A DNA stretch of 64,000 nt from Variovorax atrisoli 110B (GCF_000382045.1 NZ_KB907452.1:250295-314294); one strand, 5' to 3'; positions 27,845 to 38,270 are shown, counted from the stretch's first letter. The notes: a model not told the origin generated them from the sequence alone. Made by a program: numbers and translations.

Positions 27845-28930
27845 ATGAGCACCCTCTTCCATCCCCTGCGCGTGAAGGCCATCGAGCCCGACACCGCCGA
27901 GGCCGTCATCGTCTCCTTCGAGGTGCCGGCCGACCTGCAGCAGGTCTTCGGCTTCACGCAGGGCCAGTACCTCACGCTGCGCCACGAGATCGACGGCCAG
28001 GACCTTCGCCGCTCCTATTCGATCTGCGCCGGCCTCGACGACGGCGAGCTGCGCGTCGGCGTGCGCAAGGTGCGCGGCGGCGTGTTCTCCAACTGGATCA
28101 ACGCCAGCCTCAAGCCCGGCGACGCCATCCAGGTGATGGCGCCGCAGGGCCGCTTCTTCGTGCCCATCGAGCCGGAGGCGGCGCGCCACCACGTCGGCAT
28201 CGCGGGCGGCAGCGGCATCACGCCCATCCTGTCGATCATGAAGACGGTGCTGGCGCGCGAGCCGCACAGCCGCTTCACGCTGATCTACGGCAACCGCCAG
28301 CTGCAGTCCACGATGTTCAAGGAAGAGATCGAGGACCTGAAGAACCGCTACATGACGCGCCTCGTGCTGCAGCATGTGTTCTCCGACGAGCACACCGATT
28401 CGCCGCTGGGCTTCGGCGTGATGAACCGCGAGAAGATCGGCGAGTTCCTCGCGAGCGTGGTGCCTGCCGCGGACATCGACCACGTCTACGTGTGCGGCCC
28501 CTTCCAGATGAACGACGAGGCCGAGGCCGCGCTGCTGGCAGCCGGCGTGCCGGAAGACCGCATCCACATCGAGCGCTTCGGCGTCGCGCTGCCTTCGGCC
28601 AGCCAGGTGGGCGCGGTGGTGCACGAGGCCCAGCCCGGCGACGCGAAGCAGGCGCGCATCGTCATCGTGCGCGACGGCCTGCAGCGCGAGATCACCTTCA
28701 CCGAAGGGCAGCCCAGCATCCTCGACGCGGCATCGGCCGCGGGCCTCGAGGTGCCCTTCTCGTGCACCTCGGGCGTGTGCGGAACATGCCGCGCGAAGTG
28801 CGTGGACGGGGAAGTCCGCATGGAAAGAAACTTCGCGCTCGACAAGAATGAAGTCGCCGCGGGTTTCGTATTGACCTGCCAGGCGCACCCCCTGACCGAA
28901 CGCGTCACGCTGTCGTTCGACGAGCGCTGA
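27845..28930 (+). CDS. paaE: Phenylacetyl-CoA epoxidase reductase subunit E
   Basis: A 361-residue flavin/iron-sulfur reductase. The FAD domain shows RRSYSICAG, the NAD(P)H domain GIAGGSGITPILSIMK and YVCGPFQMN, and the C-terminal plant-type 2Fe-2S ferredoxin domain CTSGVCGTCRAKC with a distal cysteine in VLTCQAHP. It passes electrons from NADPH to PaaA. It ends the paaABCDE run; a repeat element follows within 18 bases. Confidence 0.95.
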   Translation: MSTLFHPLRVKAIEPDTAEAVIVSFEVPADLQQVFGFTQGQYLTLRHEIDGQDLRRSYSICAGLDDGELRVGVRKVRGGVFSNWINASLKPGDAIQVMAPQGRFFVPIEPEAARHHVGIAGGSGITPILSIMKTVLAREPHSRFTLIYGNRQLQSTMFKEEIEDLKNRYMTRLVLQHVFSDEHTDSPLGFGVMNREKIGEFLASVVPAADIDHVYVCGPFQMNDEAEAALLAAGVPEDRIHIERFGVALPSASQVGAVVHEAQPGDAKQARIVIVRDGLQREITFTEGQPSILDAASAAGLEVPFSCTSGVCGTCRAKCVDGEVRMERNFALDKNEVAAGFVLTCQAHPLTERVTLSFDER

Positions 28931-28947
28931 AAGATGAATCCAACCCT

Positions 28948-29035
28948 GAATCTCCGCGCACTTCGTGTCGCTTCGGATCCCCCCTCAAGGGGGCGCACCC
29001 GGTGGCCCGGCAACGCCGGCTCCACGGGTGCCCTG
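28948..29035 (+). repeat. Dispersed stop-codon-adjacent element, copy D
   Basis: The copy begins 17 bases after the paaE TGA with CTCCGCGCACTTCGTGTCGC, then a CCCCCCTCAAGGGGG hairpin and CCCGGCAACGCCGG, closing with a CACGGGTGCCC arm. The outer arm pair is CACCCGGTGG/CCACGGGTG, a compensated variant of the ACACC/GGTGT pair in other copies. It separates paaE from the ABC binding-protein gene. Confidence 0.85.
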
Positions 29036-29101
29036 AAAAAGACACCTGCAACGGAGATACTTCAGGCCTCAATCGATTTTCAACCCGGAGACAAGCCAAC
29101 C

Positions 29102-30247
29102 ATGAAATTCTTCAAGCCCCTGCTGACCGTCGCCCTGTGCGCCTCGGCCCTCGCGGCCTGGGCCGACGTCAACGTCGGCGTGACCATCTCGGCCACGGGC
29201 CCGGCAGCCTCGCTGGGCATCCCCGAGAAGAACACCATCTCGCTGATGCCCAAGACGATCGGCGGGCAGAAGATCAACTACATCGTGCTGGACGATGCCT
29301 CCGACACCACCGCGGCCGTCAACAACACGCGCAAGCTCATCGCGGAGAACAAGGTCGACGTGATCCTGGGCTCGACCACCACGCCGGCCTCGCTCGCCAT
29401 GATCGACGTGGCCGCCGAGGCGCAGACGCCGATGATCTCGGTGGCCGCGTCGGCGCGCATCATCGAGCCGATGGACGCCAAGAAGAAGTGGGTGTTCAAG
29501 ACGCCGCAGAACGACATCATGATGTCGCTGGCCATCGCCGAGCACATGACCGCCAACGGCGTGAAGACCGTCGCCTTCATCGGTTTCTCCGACGCGTACG
29601 GCGAAGGCTGGTCGCAGGAGTTCGCCAAGGCCGCCGACCTGAAGAAGATCAAGATCGTGGCCAACGAGCGCTATGCCCGCACCGACACCTCGGTGACCGG
29701 CCAGGCCCTGAAGATCATGGCCGCCAAGCCCGACGCGGTGCTCGTCGCCGGCTCCGGCACGCCGGCCGCGCTGCCGCAGAAGACGCTGAAGGAACGCGGC
29801 TACACCGGAAAGATGTACCAGACCCACGGCGTGGCCAACGCCGACTTCCTGCGCGTGGGCGGCAAGGACGTGGAAGGCACCTTCCTGCCCGCAGGCCCGG
29901 TGCTCGTGGCCGACCAGCTGCCCGCCAGCAACCCCGTGAAGAAGTCCGCGCTCGCCTACGTGTCCGCCTATGAAGCCGCCTACGGCAAGGGCTCGGTCTC
30001 GACCTTCGGCGGCCACGCCTGGGACGCCGGCCTGCTGATGAGCTCGGCCGTGCCCGTCGCGCTGAAGAAGGCCCAGCCCGGCACGCCCGAGTTCCGCGCC
30101 GCGCTGCGCGACGCGCTGGAGCAGACCAAGGAAGTGGCCGGCGCGCACGGCGTGTTCAACATGACCGCACAGGACCACCTGGGCCTGGATCAGCGCGCAC
30201 GCGTGATGGTGCGCATCGAGAACGGCGCCTGGAAATACCAACCATAA
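29102..30247 (+). CDS. Branched-chain-amino-acid-type ABC transporter substrate-binding protein
   Basis: A 381-residue periplasmic protein with a signal peptide (residues 1-21, MKFFKPLLTVALCASALAAWA) and the Peripla_BP_6/LivJ-like fold (VNVGVTISATGPAASLGIPE; FIGFSDAYGEGWSQEF). Its place between paaE and paaZ suggests that the ligand is phenylacetate or another aromatic acid; the family name alone would say amino acid. It heads a four-gene importer (binding protein, permease, permease-ATPase fusion, ATPase). An element copy follows its TAA with no gap. Confidence 0.92.
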   Translation: MKFFKPLLTVALCASALAAWADVNVGVTISATGPAASLGIPEKNTISLMPKTIGGQKINYIVLDDASDTTAAVNNTRKLIAENKVDVILGSTTTPASLAMIDVAAEAQTPMISVAASARIIEPMDAKKKWVFKTPQNDIMMSLAIAEHMTANGVKTVAFIGFSDAYGEGWSQEFAKAADLKKIKIVANERYARTDTSVTGQALKIMAAKPDAVLVAGSGTPAALPQKTLKERGYTGKMYQTHGVANADFLRVGGKDVEGTFLPAGPVLVADQLPASNPVKKSALAYVSAYEAAYGKGSVSTFGGHAWDAGLLMSSAVPVALKKAQPGTPEFRAALRDALEQTKEVAGAHGVFNMTAQDHLGLDQRARVMVRIENGAWKYQP

Positions 30248-30344
30248 GCTCGCCCCCAGGCTCCGCGCACTTCGTGTCGCTTCTCCCACCCCCTACCGGG
30301 GGCAACACCAGAGGCCCGGCAGAGCCGGTTCCTCGGTGTTCCTG
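30248..30344 (+). repeat. Dispersed stop-codon-adjacent element, copy E
   Basis: The copy begins at the first base after the binding-protein TAA with GCTCGCCCCCAGGCTCCGCG, continues through CACTTCGTGTCGCTTC and the CCCCCTACCGGGGG hairpin, and ends with CCCGGCAGAGCCGG and CTCGGTGTTCC. Together with copy A it is the clearest full-length example. It lies between the binding-protein and permease genes. Confidence 0.9.
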
Positions 30345-30378
30345 AACTGAGTCACGGGCGACGCCCGAAGGTTGTTTT

Positions 30379-31407
30379 ATGGATTTGCAGATCGCCCTGT
30401 TGCTCGGGCAGGACGGCATCGTGAACGGCGCGGTCTACGGACTGATGGCGCTCGCGCTGGTGCTGGTGTTTTCGGTCACGCGCGTGATCTTCATCCCGCA
30501 GGGCGAGTTCGTCGCCTTCGGTGCGCTGTCGATGGCCGCGCTGCAGGGCGGGCGGGCACCCTCCACGCTGTGGCTGCTGCTGGCGCTGGCCGTGATCGTG
30601 CTGGTGGTGGAGGCCTGGCGCTGGAAGCGCGGCGCCACCGTCGACTGGCGCTCGGCCCTGACCTGGTGCGTGGCCTTCCCGGCCATCGCGGCGGTGCTGA
30701 TTCTCGGCTTCAAGCCCACCTCTCTCGCGATGCAGTCGCTCGCCACGCTGGTGCTGATCGCGCCGCTGGGTCCGCTGCTGTATCGCGTCGCCTATCGCCC
30801 GCTGGCCGATGCCAGCGTGCTGATGCTGCTGATCGTGTCGGTGGCGCTGCATGGCGTGCTCGTGGGCCTCGGCCTCTTCTTCTTCGGCGCCGAGGGCTCG
30901 CGCACCAGCGCGTTCTCGGAAGCGCGCTTCGACCTTGGCGGCATTCCGGTCAACGGCCAGTCGCTGGTGGTGGTCGGCGTCACGCTGGTGCTGGTGATCG
31001 CGATGTTCTGGTTCTTCGGCCGCTCGATGGTCGGCAAGGCGCTGCGCGCCACCGCCATCAATCGCGTGGGCGCAAGGCTGTCGGGCATTCCCACCGAGCT
31101 CTCGGGCGACCTGAGCTTCGCGCTGGCGGCAGTGATCGGCGCCATCTCGGGCCTGCTGATCGCACCGATCACCACGGTCTACTACGACACCGGCTTCCTC
31201 ATCGGCCTGAAGGGCTTCGTGGCCGCCATCGTCGGCGGGCTCGCGAGCTATCCGCTGGCGCTCGCGGGCGCGCTGCTGGTCGGCCTGCTGGAGGCCTTCT
31301 CTTCCTTCTGGGCCAGCGCGTACAAAGAAGTGCTGGTCTTCACCCTGATCATCCCGGTGCTCCTGTGGCGCTCGCTGAACAGCCATCACGTGGAGGACGA
31401 GGAATGA
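30379..31407 (+). CDS. Branched-chain-type ABC transporter permease (LivH-like)
   Basis: A 342-residue membrane protein with about eight to nine helices. The LivH start QDGIVNGAVYGLMALALVLVF and the NRVGARLSGIP coupling loop are visible, and the cytoplasmic EAA-like region GLKGFVAAIVGGLASYP. It forms one half of the membrane pore of the importer. Its stop overlaps the start of the fused permease-ATPase gene (ATGA). Confidence 0.92.
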   Translation: MDLQIALLLGQDGIVNGAVYGLMALALVLVFSVTRVIFIPQGEFVAFGALSMAALQGGRAPSTLWLLLALAVIVLVVEAWRWKRGATVDWRSALTWCVAFPAIAAVLILGFKPTSLAMQSLATLVLIAPLGPLLYRVAYRPLADASVLMLLIVSVALHGVLVGLGLFFFGAEGSRTSAFSEARFDLGGIPVNGQSLVVVGVTLVLVIAMFWFFGRSMVGKALRATAINRVGARLSGIPTELSGDLSFALAAVIGAISGLLIAPITTVYYDTGFLIGLKGFVAAIVGGLASYPLALAGALLVGLLEAFSSFWASAYKEVLVFTLIIPVLLWRSLNSHHVEDEE

Positions 31408-33313
31408 ACCCGACGTCTTCATCCCCAACCGCATCCACCGCCGCGAACGCCGTGCCCGAGGGCCGCCCGCTCGTGACGCCGCGCGTGCTCACCCTCGTCT
31501 TCATCGTCGCGCTCGCGCTGGCCTGGGGCTGGCTGCCCGAGTTCACCGTCAGCGTGCTCAGCAACATCGGCCTGTACGCGCTGGTCGCGGTCGGACTGGT
31601 GCTGCTGACGGGCGTGGGCGGCATGACTTCCTTCGGCCAGGCCGCCTTCGTCGGCATGGGCGCATACGCCACCGCCTGGATCTGCACCTCGCCCACGGCC
31701 GCCGGCTGGCTCGGCGGCCTCGCAGGCTCCGCGCTGGTGCCGTGGCTGGGCCTGCTGCTCGGGCTGGTGCTGACCTTCGCGCTGGCGTGGACGCTCGGCG
31801 CGGTCACGCTCAAGCTCTCTGGCCACTACCTGCCGCTGTGCACCATCGCCTGGGGCCTGAGCCTGTACTTCCTGCTGGGCAACATGGAGTTCCTCGGCGG
31901 CCAGACCGGCATCACCGGCATTCCGCCGCTGGTGGTGGCTGGCGTCTCCTTCGCCACGCCGCGCATGCTGGGCGTGGTGATCTGGGCCGTGCTCCTGCTC
32001 GCGCTGTGGGCCATGCACAACCTGCTCGACTCGCGCGAGGGCCGCGCCATCCGCGCACTCAAGGGCGGCCGGCTGATGGCCGAGTCGATGGGCGTGGACA
32101 CCGCGCGCCACCGCATCAAGCTGTTCGTGCTGGCTGCACTGCTCGCGGCCATCTCGGGCTGGCTCTATGCGCACATGCAGCGCTTCGTGAACCCGACGCC
32201 CTTCAACCTGAACATCGGCATCGAGATGCTGTTCATGGCGGTGGTCGGCGGCGCGGGCCATCTGTGGGGCGCGGTGCTGGGCGCGACGCTGATCACGCTG
32301 CTCAAGGAGAAGCTGCAGGACGTTCTGCCCGCGCTGCTGGGCACCAGCGGCAACTTCGAGGTGGTGGTGTTCGGCCTGCTGATGCTGTTCGTGCTGCAGC
32401 GCTTCGCGGACGGCCTGTGGCCTACGCTCGCTCGGCTGTCGCGCCGCTGGGTGCGCGAAGTGCCGCGCGCCGCAGGTGCCGGCCCTGCCGCATCGACCAC
32501 GGTACAGCTCGTGCAGCGCGCGGTGCCCGCCGCCGGCACGCTGCTGCTGCAGGCCGACGGCGTGAGCAAGCGCTTCGGCGGCCTGGTGGCCAACAACGAC
32601 ATCTCGATGACGCTGAAGGCCGGCGAGGTGCATGCGCTGATCGGGCCCAACGGGGCCGGCAAGAGCACCTTCTTCAACATGATCTCGGGCGTGGACGACC
32701 CGACCACCGGCGAAGTGCGGCTGGTCGGCCAGCCCATGTCGGGCAAGCCCTCGCGCGCCTTCGCCTCGCTGGGCCTGGGCCGCACCTTCCAGCACGTGCG
32801 GCTGCTCGGCCAGCGCAGCGTGGTCGAGAACGTGGCGCTCGGCGCCCACCTGCGTGCCAGGCGCGGCTGGCTGTCGGCCATGCTGCGCCTGGACCGTGCC
32901 GAAGAGACCGCCCTGATGGCCGAGGCCCGCAGGCAGATCGAACGCTGCGGCCTCGGCGCGCACGCCGACACGCCCGCGGCGTCGCTCTCGCTCGGGCAGC
33001 AGCGCGTGGTGGAGATCGCCCGTGCGCTCGCCGGACAACCCTCGGTGCTGCTGCTCGACGAGCCTGCCGCCGGCCTGCGCCACCTGGAGAAGCGCGCCCT
33101 CTCGGAACTGCTCGCGCAGCTGCGCGCTGAGGGCCTCGGCATCCTGGTGGTGGAGCACGACATGGAATTCGTGATGAACCTCGCCGACCGCATCACGGTG
33201 CTCGAGTTCGGCACCGTCATCGCCACTGGCACGCCCGCCGAAGTGCAGGCCAACCCGCGCGTGCTCGAAGCCTACCTGGGCGGTGCCGACGACGAATTGC
33301 TGGAAGACGCAAG

Positions 33314-33317
<4 letters not shown>
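31404..33317 (+). CDS. Fused LivM-like permease and LivG-like ATPase
   Basis: A 637-residue fusion. Residues 1-about 345 are a LivM-type permease (GVGGMTSFGQAAFVGMGAYA); after an Ala/Pro linker, residues about 385-637 are a LivG-type ATPase with Walker A GPNGAGKS (414-421), signature LSLGQQRVVEIARALAG and Walker B SVLLLDEPAAGL. One chain thus supplies a pore half and its motor. Such fusions are seen in several betaproteobacterial importers. It overlaps livH and livF-type neighbours by four bases each, so the block is one coupled operon. Confidence 0.93.
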
Positions 33318-34045
<728 letters not shown>

Positions 34046-34055
34046 CTTGACTTTC

Positions 34056-34165
34056 ACCCTCCCCCGCTGGGGGAGGGCAGGGGTGGGGGCATGGCGGCCT
34101 CCACCGCCGCGCAGCCTTCGAGGACGTGGCTGCCCCCATCCCAGCCTTCCCCCAGAGGGGGAAGG
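34056..34165. repeat. Paired inverted-arm repeat (BIME-like) before paaZ
   Basis: Two arms face each other: 34056-34092 reads ACCCTCCCCCGCTGGGGGAG then GGCAGGGGTGGGGGCA, and 34131-34165 is close to its reverse complement (TGCCCCCATCCCAGCCTTCC, then CCCAGAGGGGGAAGG). Each arm is itself a hairpin. The 38 bases between are unrelated. It is a different family from elements A-E and fills most of the gap between the LivF-type gene and paaZ. Confidence 0.85.
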
Positions 34166-34189
34166 AGCAACACGCAAAGGACCCGCACC

Positions 34190-36262
34190 ATGACCACCAC
34201 CCTCCAAAGCTACATCGCCGGCCGCTGGATCGGCCAGCAGGCCGCGCAGCAGCTGCGCAGCGCCGTCAACGGCAAGCCCGTGGCCGCCACGCATGCCGAG
34301 GCCATCGACTTCGCCGAGGCACTGGCCCATGCGCGGCGCATCGGCATCCCGGCGCTCATGAAGCTCGACTTCCAACAGCGCGCCGAACGCCTGAAGGCGC
34401 TGGCCAAGTTCCTCGCAGCGAACAAGGAAACGCTCTACGCCATCTCGGCCCACACCGGCGCCACGCGCGCCGACAGCTGGATCGACATCGAAGGCGGTGC
34501 CGGCACGCTGAGCGCCTACGCCGGCATCGGCACCAACGAGCTGCCCTCGGGCAACCTGGTGCATGAAGGCCCGGCCTTCCCGCTCGGCAAGAAGGGCGGC
34601 TTCGCGGGCACGCACATCCTGGTGCCGCGCGGCGGCGTGGCGGTGCACATCGACGCCTTCAACTTCCCGGTGTGGGGGCTGCTCGAGAAGTTCGCGCCGA
34701 GCTTCCTTGCGGGCATGCCCTGCATCGGCAAGCCGGCCACTGCCACCAGCTATCTCACCGAGGCGCTGGTGCGGCTGATCGTGCAGTCGGGCATCCTGCC
34801 CGAAGGCGCGCTGCAGCTGGTCATCGGCAGCACCGGCGACCTGCTCGACCGGCTTGAAGGGCCCGACGTGGTCACCTTCACCGGCTCGGCCGACACGGCG
34901 GCGAAGCTGCGCGTGCACCCGAACATCGTGCGCCAGTCGATCCCGTTCAACGCCGAGGCCGACTCGCTCAACTGCGCGATCCTCGCGCCCGACGTGACGC
35001 CCGACGACGAGGAGTTCGATCTCTTCGTGAAGGAAGTGGCGCGCGAGATGACCGTGAAGGCCGGCCAGAAATGCACCGCCATCCGCCGCGCCATCGTGCC
35101 GCGCCAGCACCTCGACGCGGTGGCCGAGCGCCTGCGCGCGCGGCTCGCGAAGACGGTCGTGGGTGACCCCTCGCGCGAGGAAGTGCGCATGGGGGCGCTG
35201 GCCTCGCGCGACCAGCAGGCCGACGTGGCCGAGCGAGTGGCCACGCTGCTCAAGGGCGCGGAGCTGGTGTACGGCGAGCGCGACGGCTTCTCGCCGGTGG
35301 GCGACGGCGTGGGCGAAGGCGCCTTCTTCGCGCCCACGCTGCTGTTGAGCCGCAAGCCGCTCGAACACGACGCGGCGCATGACGTGGAGGCCTTCGGCCC
35401 CGTCAGCACGCTGATGCCCTACGACGGCATCGACGAGGCGCTGGCGCTGGCCGCGCGCGGCCGGGGCAGCCTGGTCGGCACGCTGGTCACCCGCGACCCG
35501 GCCACCGCTGCCAAGGCGATCCCGGTGGCTGCCGCATGGCACGGCCGCCTGCTGGTGCTCGACCGCGAGGCCGCTGCCGAATCGACCGGCCACGGCTCGC
35601 CGCTGCCGCAGCTCAAGCACGGCGGCCCGGGCCGCGCGGGCGGCGGCGAGGAACTGGGCGGCCTGCGCGCGGTGAAGCACTACCTGCAGCGCACCGCCGT
35701 GCAGGGCTCGCCCACCATGCTGGCCGCCATCACCGGCGAGCACGTGCGCGGCGCGGCCGTGCGCGAGAGCGAGGTGCATCCCTTCCGCCGCTACTTCGAG
35801 GACCTGCGCGTCGGCGACTCGCTGCTCACGCACCGCCGCACGGTGAGCGAGGCCGACATCGTGGCCTTCGGCGGCATCTCGGGCGACTACTTCTACATGC
35901 ACTTCGACGAAGTGGCGGCCAGGGAGTCGCCCTTCGGCAAGCGCATCGCGCACGGCTACTTCGTGCTGTCGGCGGCGGCGGGCCTGTTCGTGTCGCCCTC
36001 GCCGGGGCCGGTGCTGGCCAACTACGGCCTCGACACGCTGCGCTTCACCAAGCCCGTGGGCATCGGCGACACCATCCGCGCGCGCCTGACCTGCAAGCGC
36101 AAGATCGACCGCAACAAGAAGGACGCAAGCGGCCAGGGCCAGGGTGTGGTGGCATGGGACGTAGAGGTGACCAACCAGGACGGCGAGCTGGTCGCCAGCT
36201 ACGATATCCTGACCCTCGTCTCCAAGAAGCCCGAAGCCTCTGCAGCCTCGGCCAACGCCTGA
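34190..36262 (+). CDS. paaZ: Bifunctional oxepin-CoA hydrolase / semialdehyde dehydrogenase PaaZ
   Basis: A 690-residue fusion enzyme of standard PaaZ length. The N-terminal aldehyde dehydrogenase domain has the catalytic E256 (NAEADSLN) and C295 (VKAGQKCTAIR), positions that I recall as the same in E. coli PaaZ. The C-terminal MaoC-like hydratase domain has SEADIVAFGGISGDYFYMHF and KRIAHGYFVLS. It opens oxepin-CoA and oxidises the aldehyde to 3-oxo-5,6-dehydrosuberyl-CoA. The start MTTTLQSYIAG was chosen because the upstream frame would translate the repeat. Its stop overlaps the SDR start. Confidence 0.95.
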   Translation: MTTTLQSYIAGRWIGQQAAQQLRSAVNGKPVAATHAEAIDFAEALAHARRIGIPALMKLDFQQRAERLKALAKFLAANKETLYAISAHTGATRADSWIDIEGGAGTLSAYAGIGTNELPSGNLVHEGPAFPLGKKGGFAGTHILVPRGGVAVHIDAFNFPVWGLLEKFAPSFLAGMPCIGKPATATSYLTEALVRLIVQSGILPEGALQLVIGSTGDLLDRLEGPDVVTFTGSADTAAKLRVHPNIVRQSIPFNAEADSLNCAILAPDVTPDDEEFDLFVKEVAREMTVKAGQKCTAIRRAIVPRQHLDAVAERLRARLAKTVVGDPSREEVRMGALASRDQQADVAERVATLLKGAELVYGERDGFSPVGDGVGEGAFFAPTLLLSRKPLEHDAAHDVEAFGPVSTLMPYDGIDEALALAARGRGSLVGTLVTRDPATAAKAIPVAAAWHGRLLVLDREAAAESTGHGSPLPQLKHGGPGRAGGGEELGGLRAVKHYLQRTAVQGSPTMLAAITGEHVRGAAVRESEVHPFRRYFEDLRVGDSLLTHRRTVSEADIVAFGGISGDYFYMHFDEVAARESPFGKRIAHGYFVLSAAAGLFVSPSPGPVLANYGLDTLRFTKPVGIGDTIRARLTCKRKIDRNKKDASGQGQGVVAWDVEVTNQDGELVASYDILTLVSKKPEASAASANA

Positions 36263-37041
36263 TGCAATCTTCCTCGTCCTCCATGTTCGACCTCACCGGC
36301 AAGGTAGCGCTCGTCACGGGCGGCAACGGGGGCATCGGCCTCGGCATGGCCCGGGGCCTTGCCAGGGCCGGCGCCCGCGTCATCGTGGCCGCGCGCAATG
36401 CGCAGAAGTCGGCCGCGGCGGTCGAGGCACTGAAGGCGCTCGGCAGCGACAGCTTCGCGCTGGAGGCCGACGTGAGCGACGAGGCCTCGGTGCAGAAGCT
36501 GTTCGACGAAGCCGCCGCGCGCGCCGGCCGGCTCGACATCCTCGTCAACAACGCCGGCACCAACATCCGCAAGCCGGTCGACCAGCTCCCGCTGGACGAC
36601 TGGCACAAGGTGATGAACACCAACCTCACCAGCGCCTTCCTTTGCAGCCGTGCCGCGCACCCGCATCTGAAGGCCGCGGGCGGCGGAAAGATCATCAACA
36701 TCGGCTCGATGATGTCGATCTTCGGCGCGGCCTACGCGCCGGCCTATGCGGCGAGCAAGGCAGGCATCGTGCAGCTCACCAAGTCGACGGCGCTCTCGTG
36801 GGCTCCCGACAACATCCAGGTCAACGCGATCCTGCCCGGCTGGTTCGAGACCGAGCTGACCGACGGCGCGCGCAGCCAGGTGCCGGGCCTCTACGAACGG
36901 GTGAACGCCCGCGCCGCCGCTGGCCGCTGGGGCCAGCCGGCCGACATCGCCGGCACCGCCGTGTTCCTCGCGAGCGCAGCGTCAGACTACGTGACCGGCA
37001 CCGCAATACCCGTAGACGGCGGCTTCTCCATTTCGGGCTGA
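36262..37041 (+). CDS. SDR family oxidoreductase (gluconate 5-dehydrogenase-like)
   Basis: A 259-residue classical SDR: cofactor loop TGGNGGIG (19-26), NNAGT, and active-site Y-x-x-x-K in PAYAASKAG, with the C-terminal PVDGGFSISG. By similarity of type it resembles sugar-acid or 3-oxoacyl reductases. It overlaps the paaZ stop by one base, so it is translated with it. No standard paa function is known for this position; it could act on a CoA intermediate, but this is a guess. Confidence 0.9.
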   Translation: MQSSSSSMFDLTGKVALVTGGNGGIGLGMARGLARAGARVIVAARNAQKSAAAVEALKALGSDSFALEADVSDEASVQKLFDEAAARAGRLDILVNNAGTNIRKPVDQLPLDDWHKVMNTNLTSAFLCSRAAHPHLKAAGGGKIINIGSMMSIFGAAYAPAYAASKAGIVQLTKSTALSWAPDNIQVNAILPGWFETELTDGARSQVPGLYERVNARAAAGRWGQPADIAGTAVFLASAASDYVTGTAIPVDGGFSISG

Positions 37042-37070
37042 AGCCCGCGGGCCGTGTAAATTCGCCGGCC

Positions 37071-37631
37071 ATGCTCTTCTGGATCCAGATATTCCTTCTC
37101 GTCGCCGGCACTGCCGCGCTGGTGTACGTGTCGCGCGGCCCGCTGAGCCAGCCGGGCTCGCACGGCTTCTACCGCTTCTTCGCGTGGGAGTGCATGCTGG
37201 TGCTGATCGTGCTGAACCTGCCCTGGTGGCACGACGATCCGTTCTCGCCCCGGCAGATCGTTTCCTCGCTCTTCTTCGTGCTGTCGATCTGGCTGCCGAT
37301 CCACGCGGTGCGGCTGCTCAAGGCCCAGGGCAAGCCCAGCGACGCGCGCAACGACGATCCGGCGCTCTACGGCTTCGAGAAGACCTCGGCCATCGTCAGC
37401 AGCGGCGCGTTCCGCTACATCCGCCACCCCATGTACACGGCGCTGCTGCTGCTGGCATGGGGCGCCTTCATGAAGCAGTTCAGCTGGCTCACGCTCGCGC
37501 TGGTGCTGGCGGCCACGGTGCTGCTGTTCATGACGGCGCTGCGCGACGAGCAGGAATGCATCGCGCACTTCGGCGACGACTACCGTGCATACATGCGCGG
37601 CACGCGGCGCTTCATTCCGTTCCTGTTCTAG
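37071..37631 (+). CDS. Isoprenylcysteine carboxyl methyltransferase (ICMT/PEMT)-like membrane protein
   Basis: A 186-residue protein with four to five membrane helices and the C-terminal ICMT/PEMT motif: GAFRYIRHPMYTALLLLAWG and DEQECIAHFGDDYRAYMRGT. Such small membrane methyltransferases use S-adenosylmethionine; the acceptor is unknown. It follows the SDR by 29 bases on the same strand and may be the last gene of the paa unit. Confidence 0.87.
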   Translation: MLFWIQIFLLVAGTAALVYVSRGPLSQPGSHGFYRFFAWECMLVLIVLNLPWWHDDPFSPRQIVSSLFFVLSIWLPIHAVRLLKAQGKPSDARNDDPALYGFEKTSAIVSSGAFRYIRHPMYTALLLLAWGAFMKQFSWLTLALVLAATVLLFMTALRDEQECIAHFGDDYRAYMRGTRRFIPFLF

Positions 37632-37680
37632 GGGCTGCCGCCCCGCTCGAGAAGGCGCAGGCACTTCCGCTGCGCCAAAG

Positions 37681-37704
37681 AGAAAGCGCCCCGTCAGGGG
37701 CGCT
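37681..37704 (-). terminator. Rho-independent terminator of the Ala-rich protein gene
   Basis: On the minus strand, AGCGCCCC-TGAC-GGGGCGCT is followed by TTCTCTTT. It lies 20 bases past the stop of the Ala-rich gene. On the plus strand the hairpin is followed only by ATT, so reverse use for the ICMT-like gene is weak but possible. Confidence 0.8.
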
Positions 37705-37723
37705 ATTCACGTGGTCTCGACGC

Positions 37724-38098
37724 TCAGCACGCCTTGCCGTGGGCGGCGTGTGCGCCCTTGGCCTTCGCGTCGGCTTCTGACATGTACGAGCCGCGCTTGG
37801 TCTTGCCGAAGTACTTGTCGTTGGCGCAGTGATAGACCTTGCCGTTGACCCATACCTGGCCGGCGGCGGGTGCCGCTGCAGTCGTGGAGGCGGCAGGCGC
37901 GGCTGCGGGCTTGGCCGCTGCCGCAGCGGGTGCGGCCGCAGCAGGCGCAGCAGCGGGCTTCGCCGCCGCAGGAGCAGGTGCCGTGGCAGCGGCCGGCGCG
38001 GTGGCAGGGCTGGTCGTCGCGGGAGCGGCTGGTTGCTGTGCAAAGGCAGAGACGGCAAGGACGGAACTGGCCGCCAGCAGGAAAAGGGTCTTCTTCAA
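37724..38098 (-). CDS. Secreted Ala/Pro-rich protein with C-terminal Cys-containing YHC domain
   Basis: The 124-residue protein begins at a TTG codon ([20 protein letters not shown]), strongly supported by AAGGAG six bases upstream. After the signal peptide (about 21 residues) comes an Ala/Pro/Thr/Lys linker of about 55 residues ([20 protein letters not shown] is part), then a compact domain [20 protein letters not shown] with [16 protein letters not shown] and a final GKAC. I have seen this YHC...TK..YM..A form in other secreted proteobacterial proteins, but know no function; two cysteines could form a disulfide or bind a metal. Confidence 0.75.
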   Translation of the reverse strand: MKKTLFLLAASSVLAVSAFAQQPAAPATTSPATAPAAATAPAPAAAKPAAAPAAAAPAAAAAKPAAAPAASTTAAAPAAGQVWVNGKVYHCANDKYFGKTKRGSYMSEADAKAKGAHAAHGKAC

Positions 38099-38270
38099 GA
38101 TCGCTCCTTGTGAATCGCACGAAAGCACGTGCATGCAGCGACCAACGCGCTCGCAGCAGCGCAGTTGACGAATGTTTACGCCGATGTGTGACGAGCCGTA
38201 CGGCGCGAGACCTTTTTCACGTTCGCAAGGCACATCGACCTCGACGTCCTTTTCATACGGGCGTCATCCT

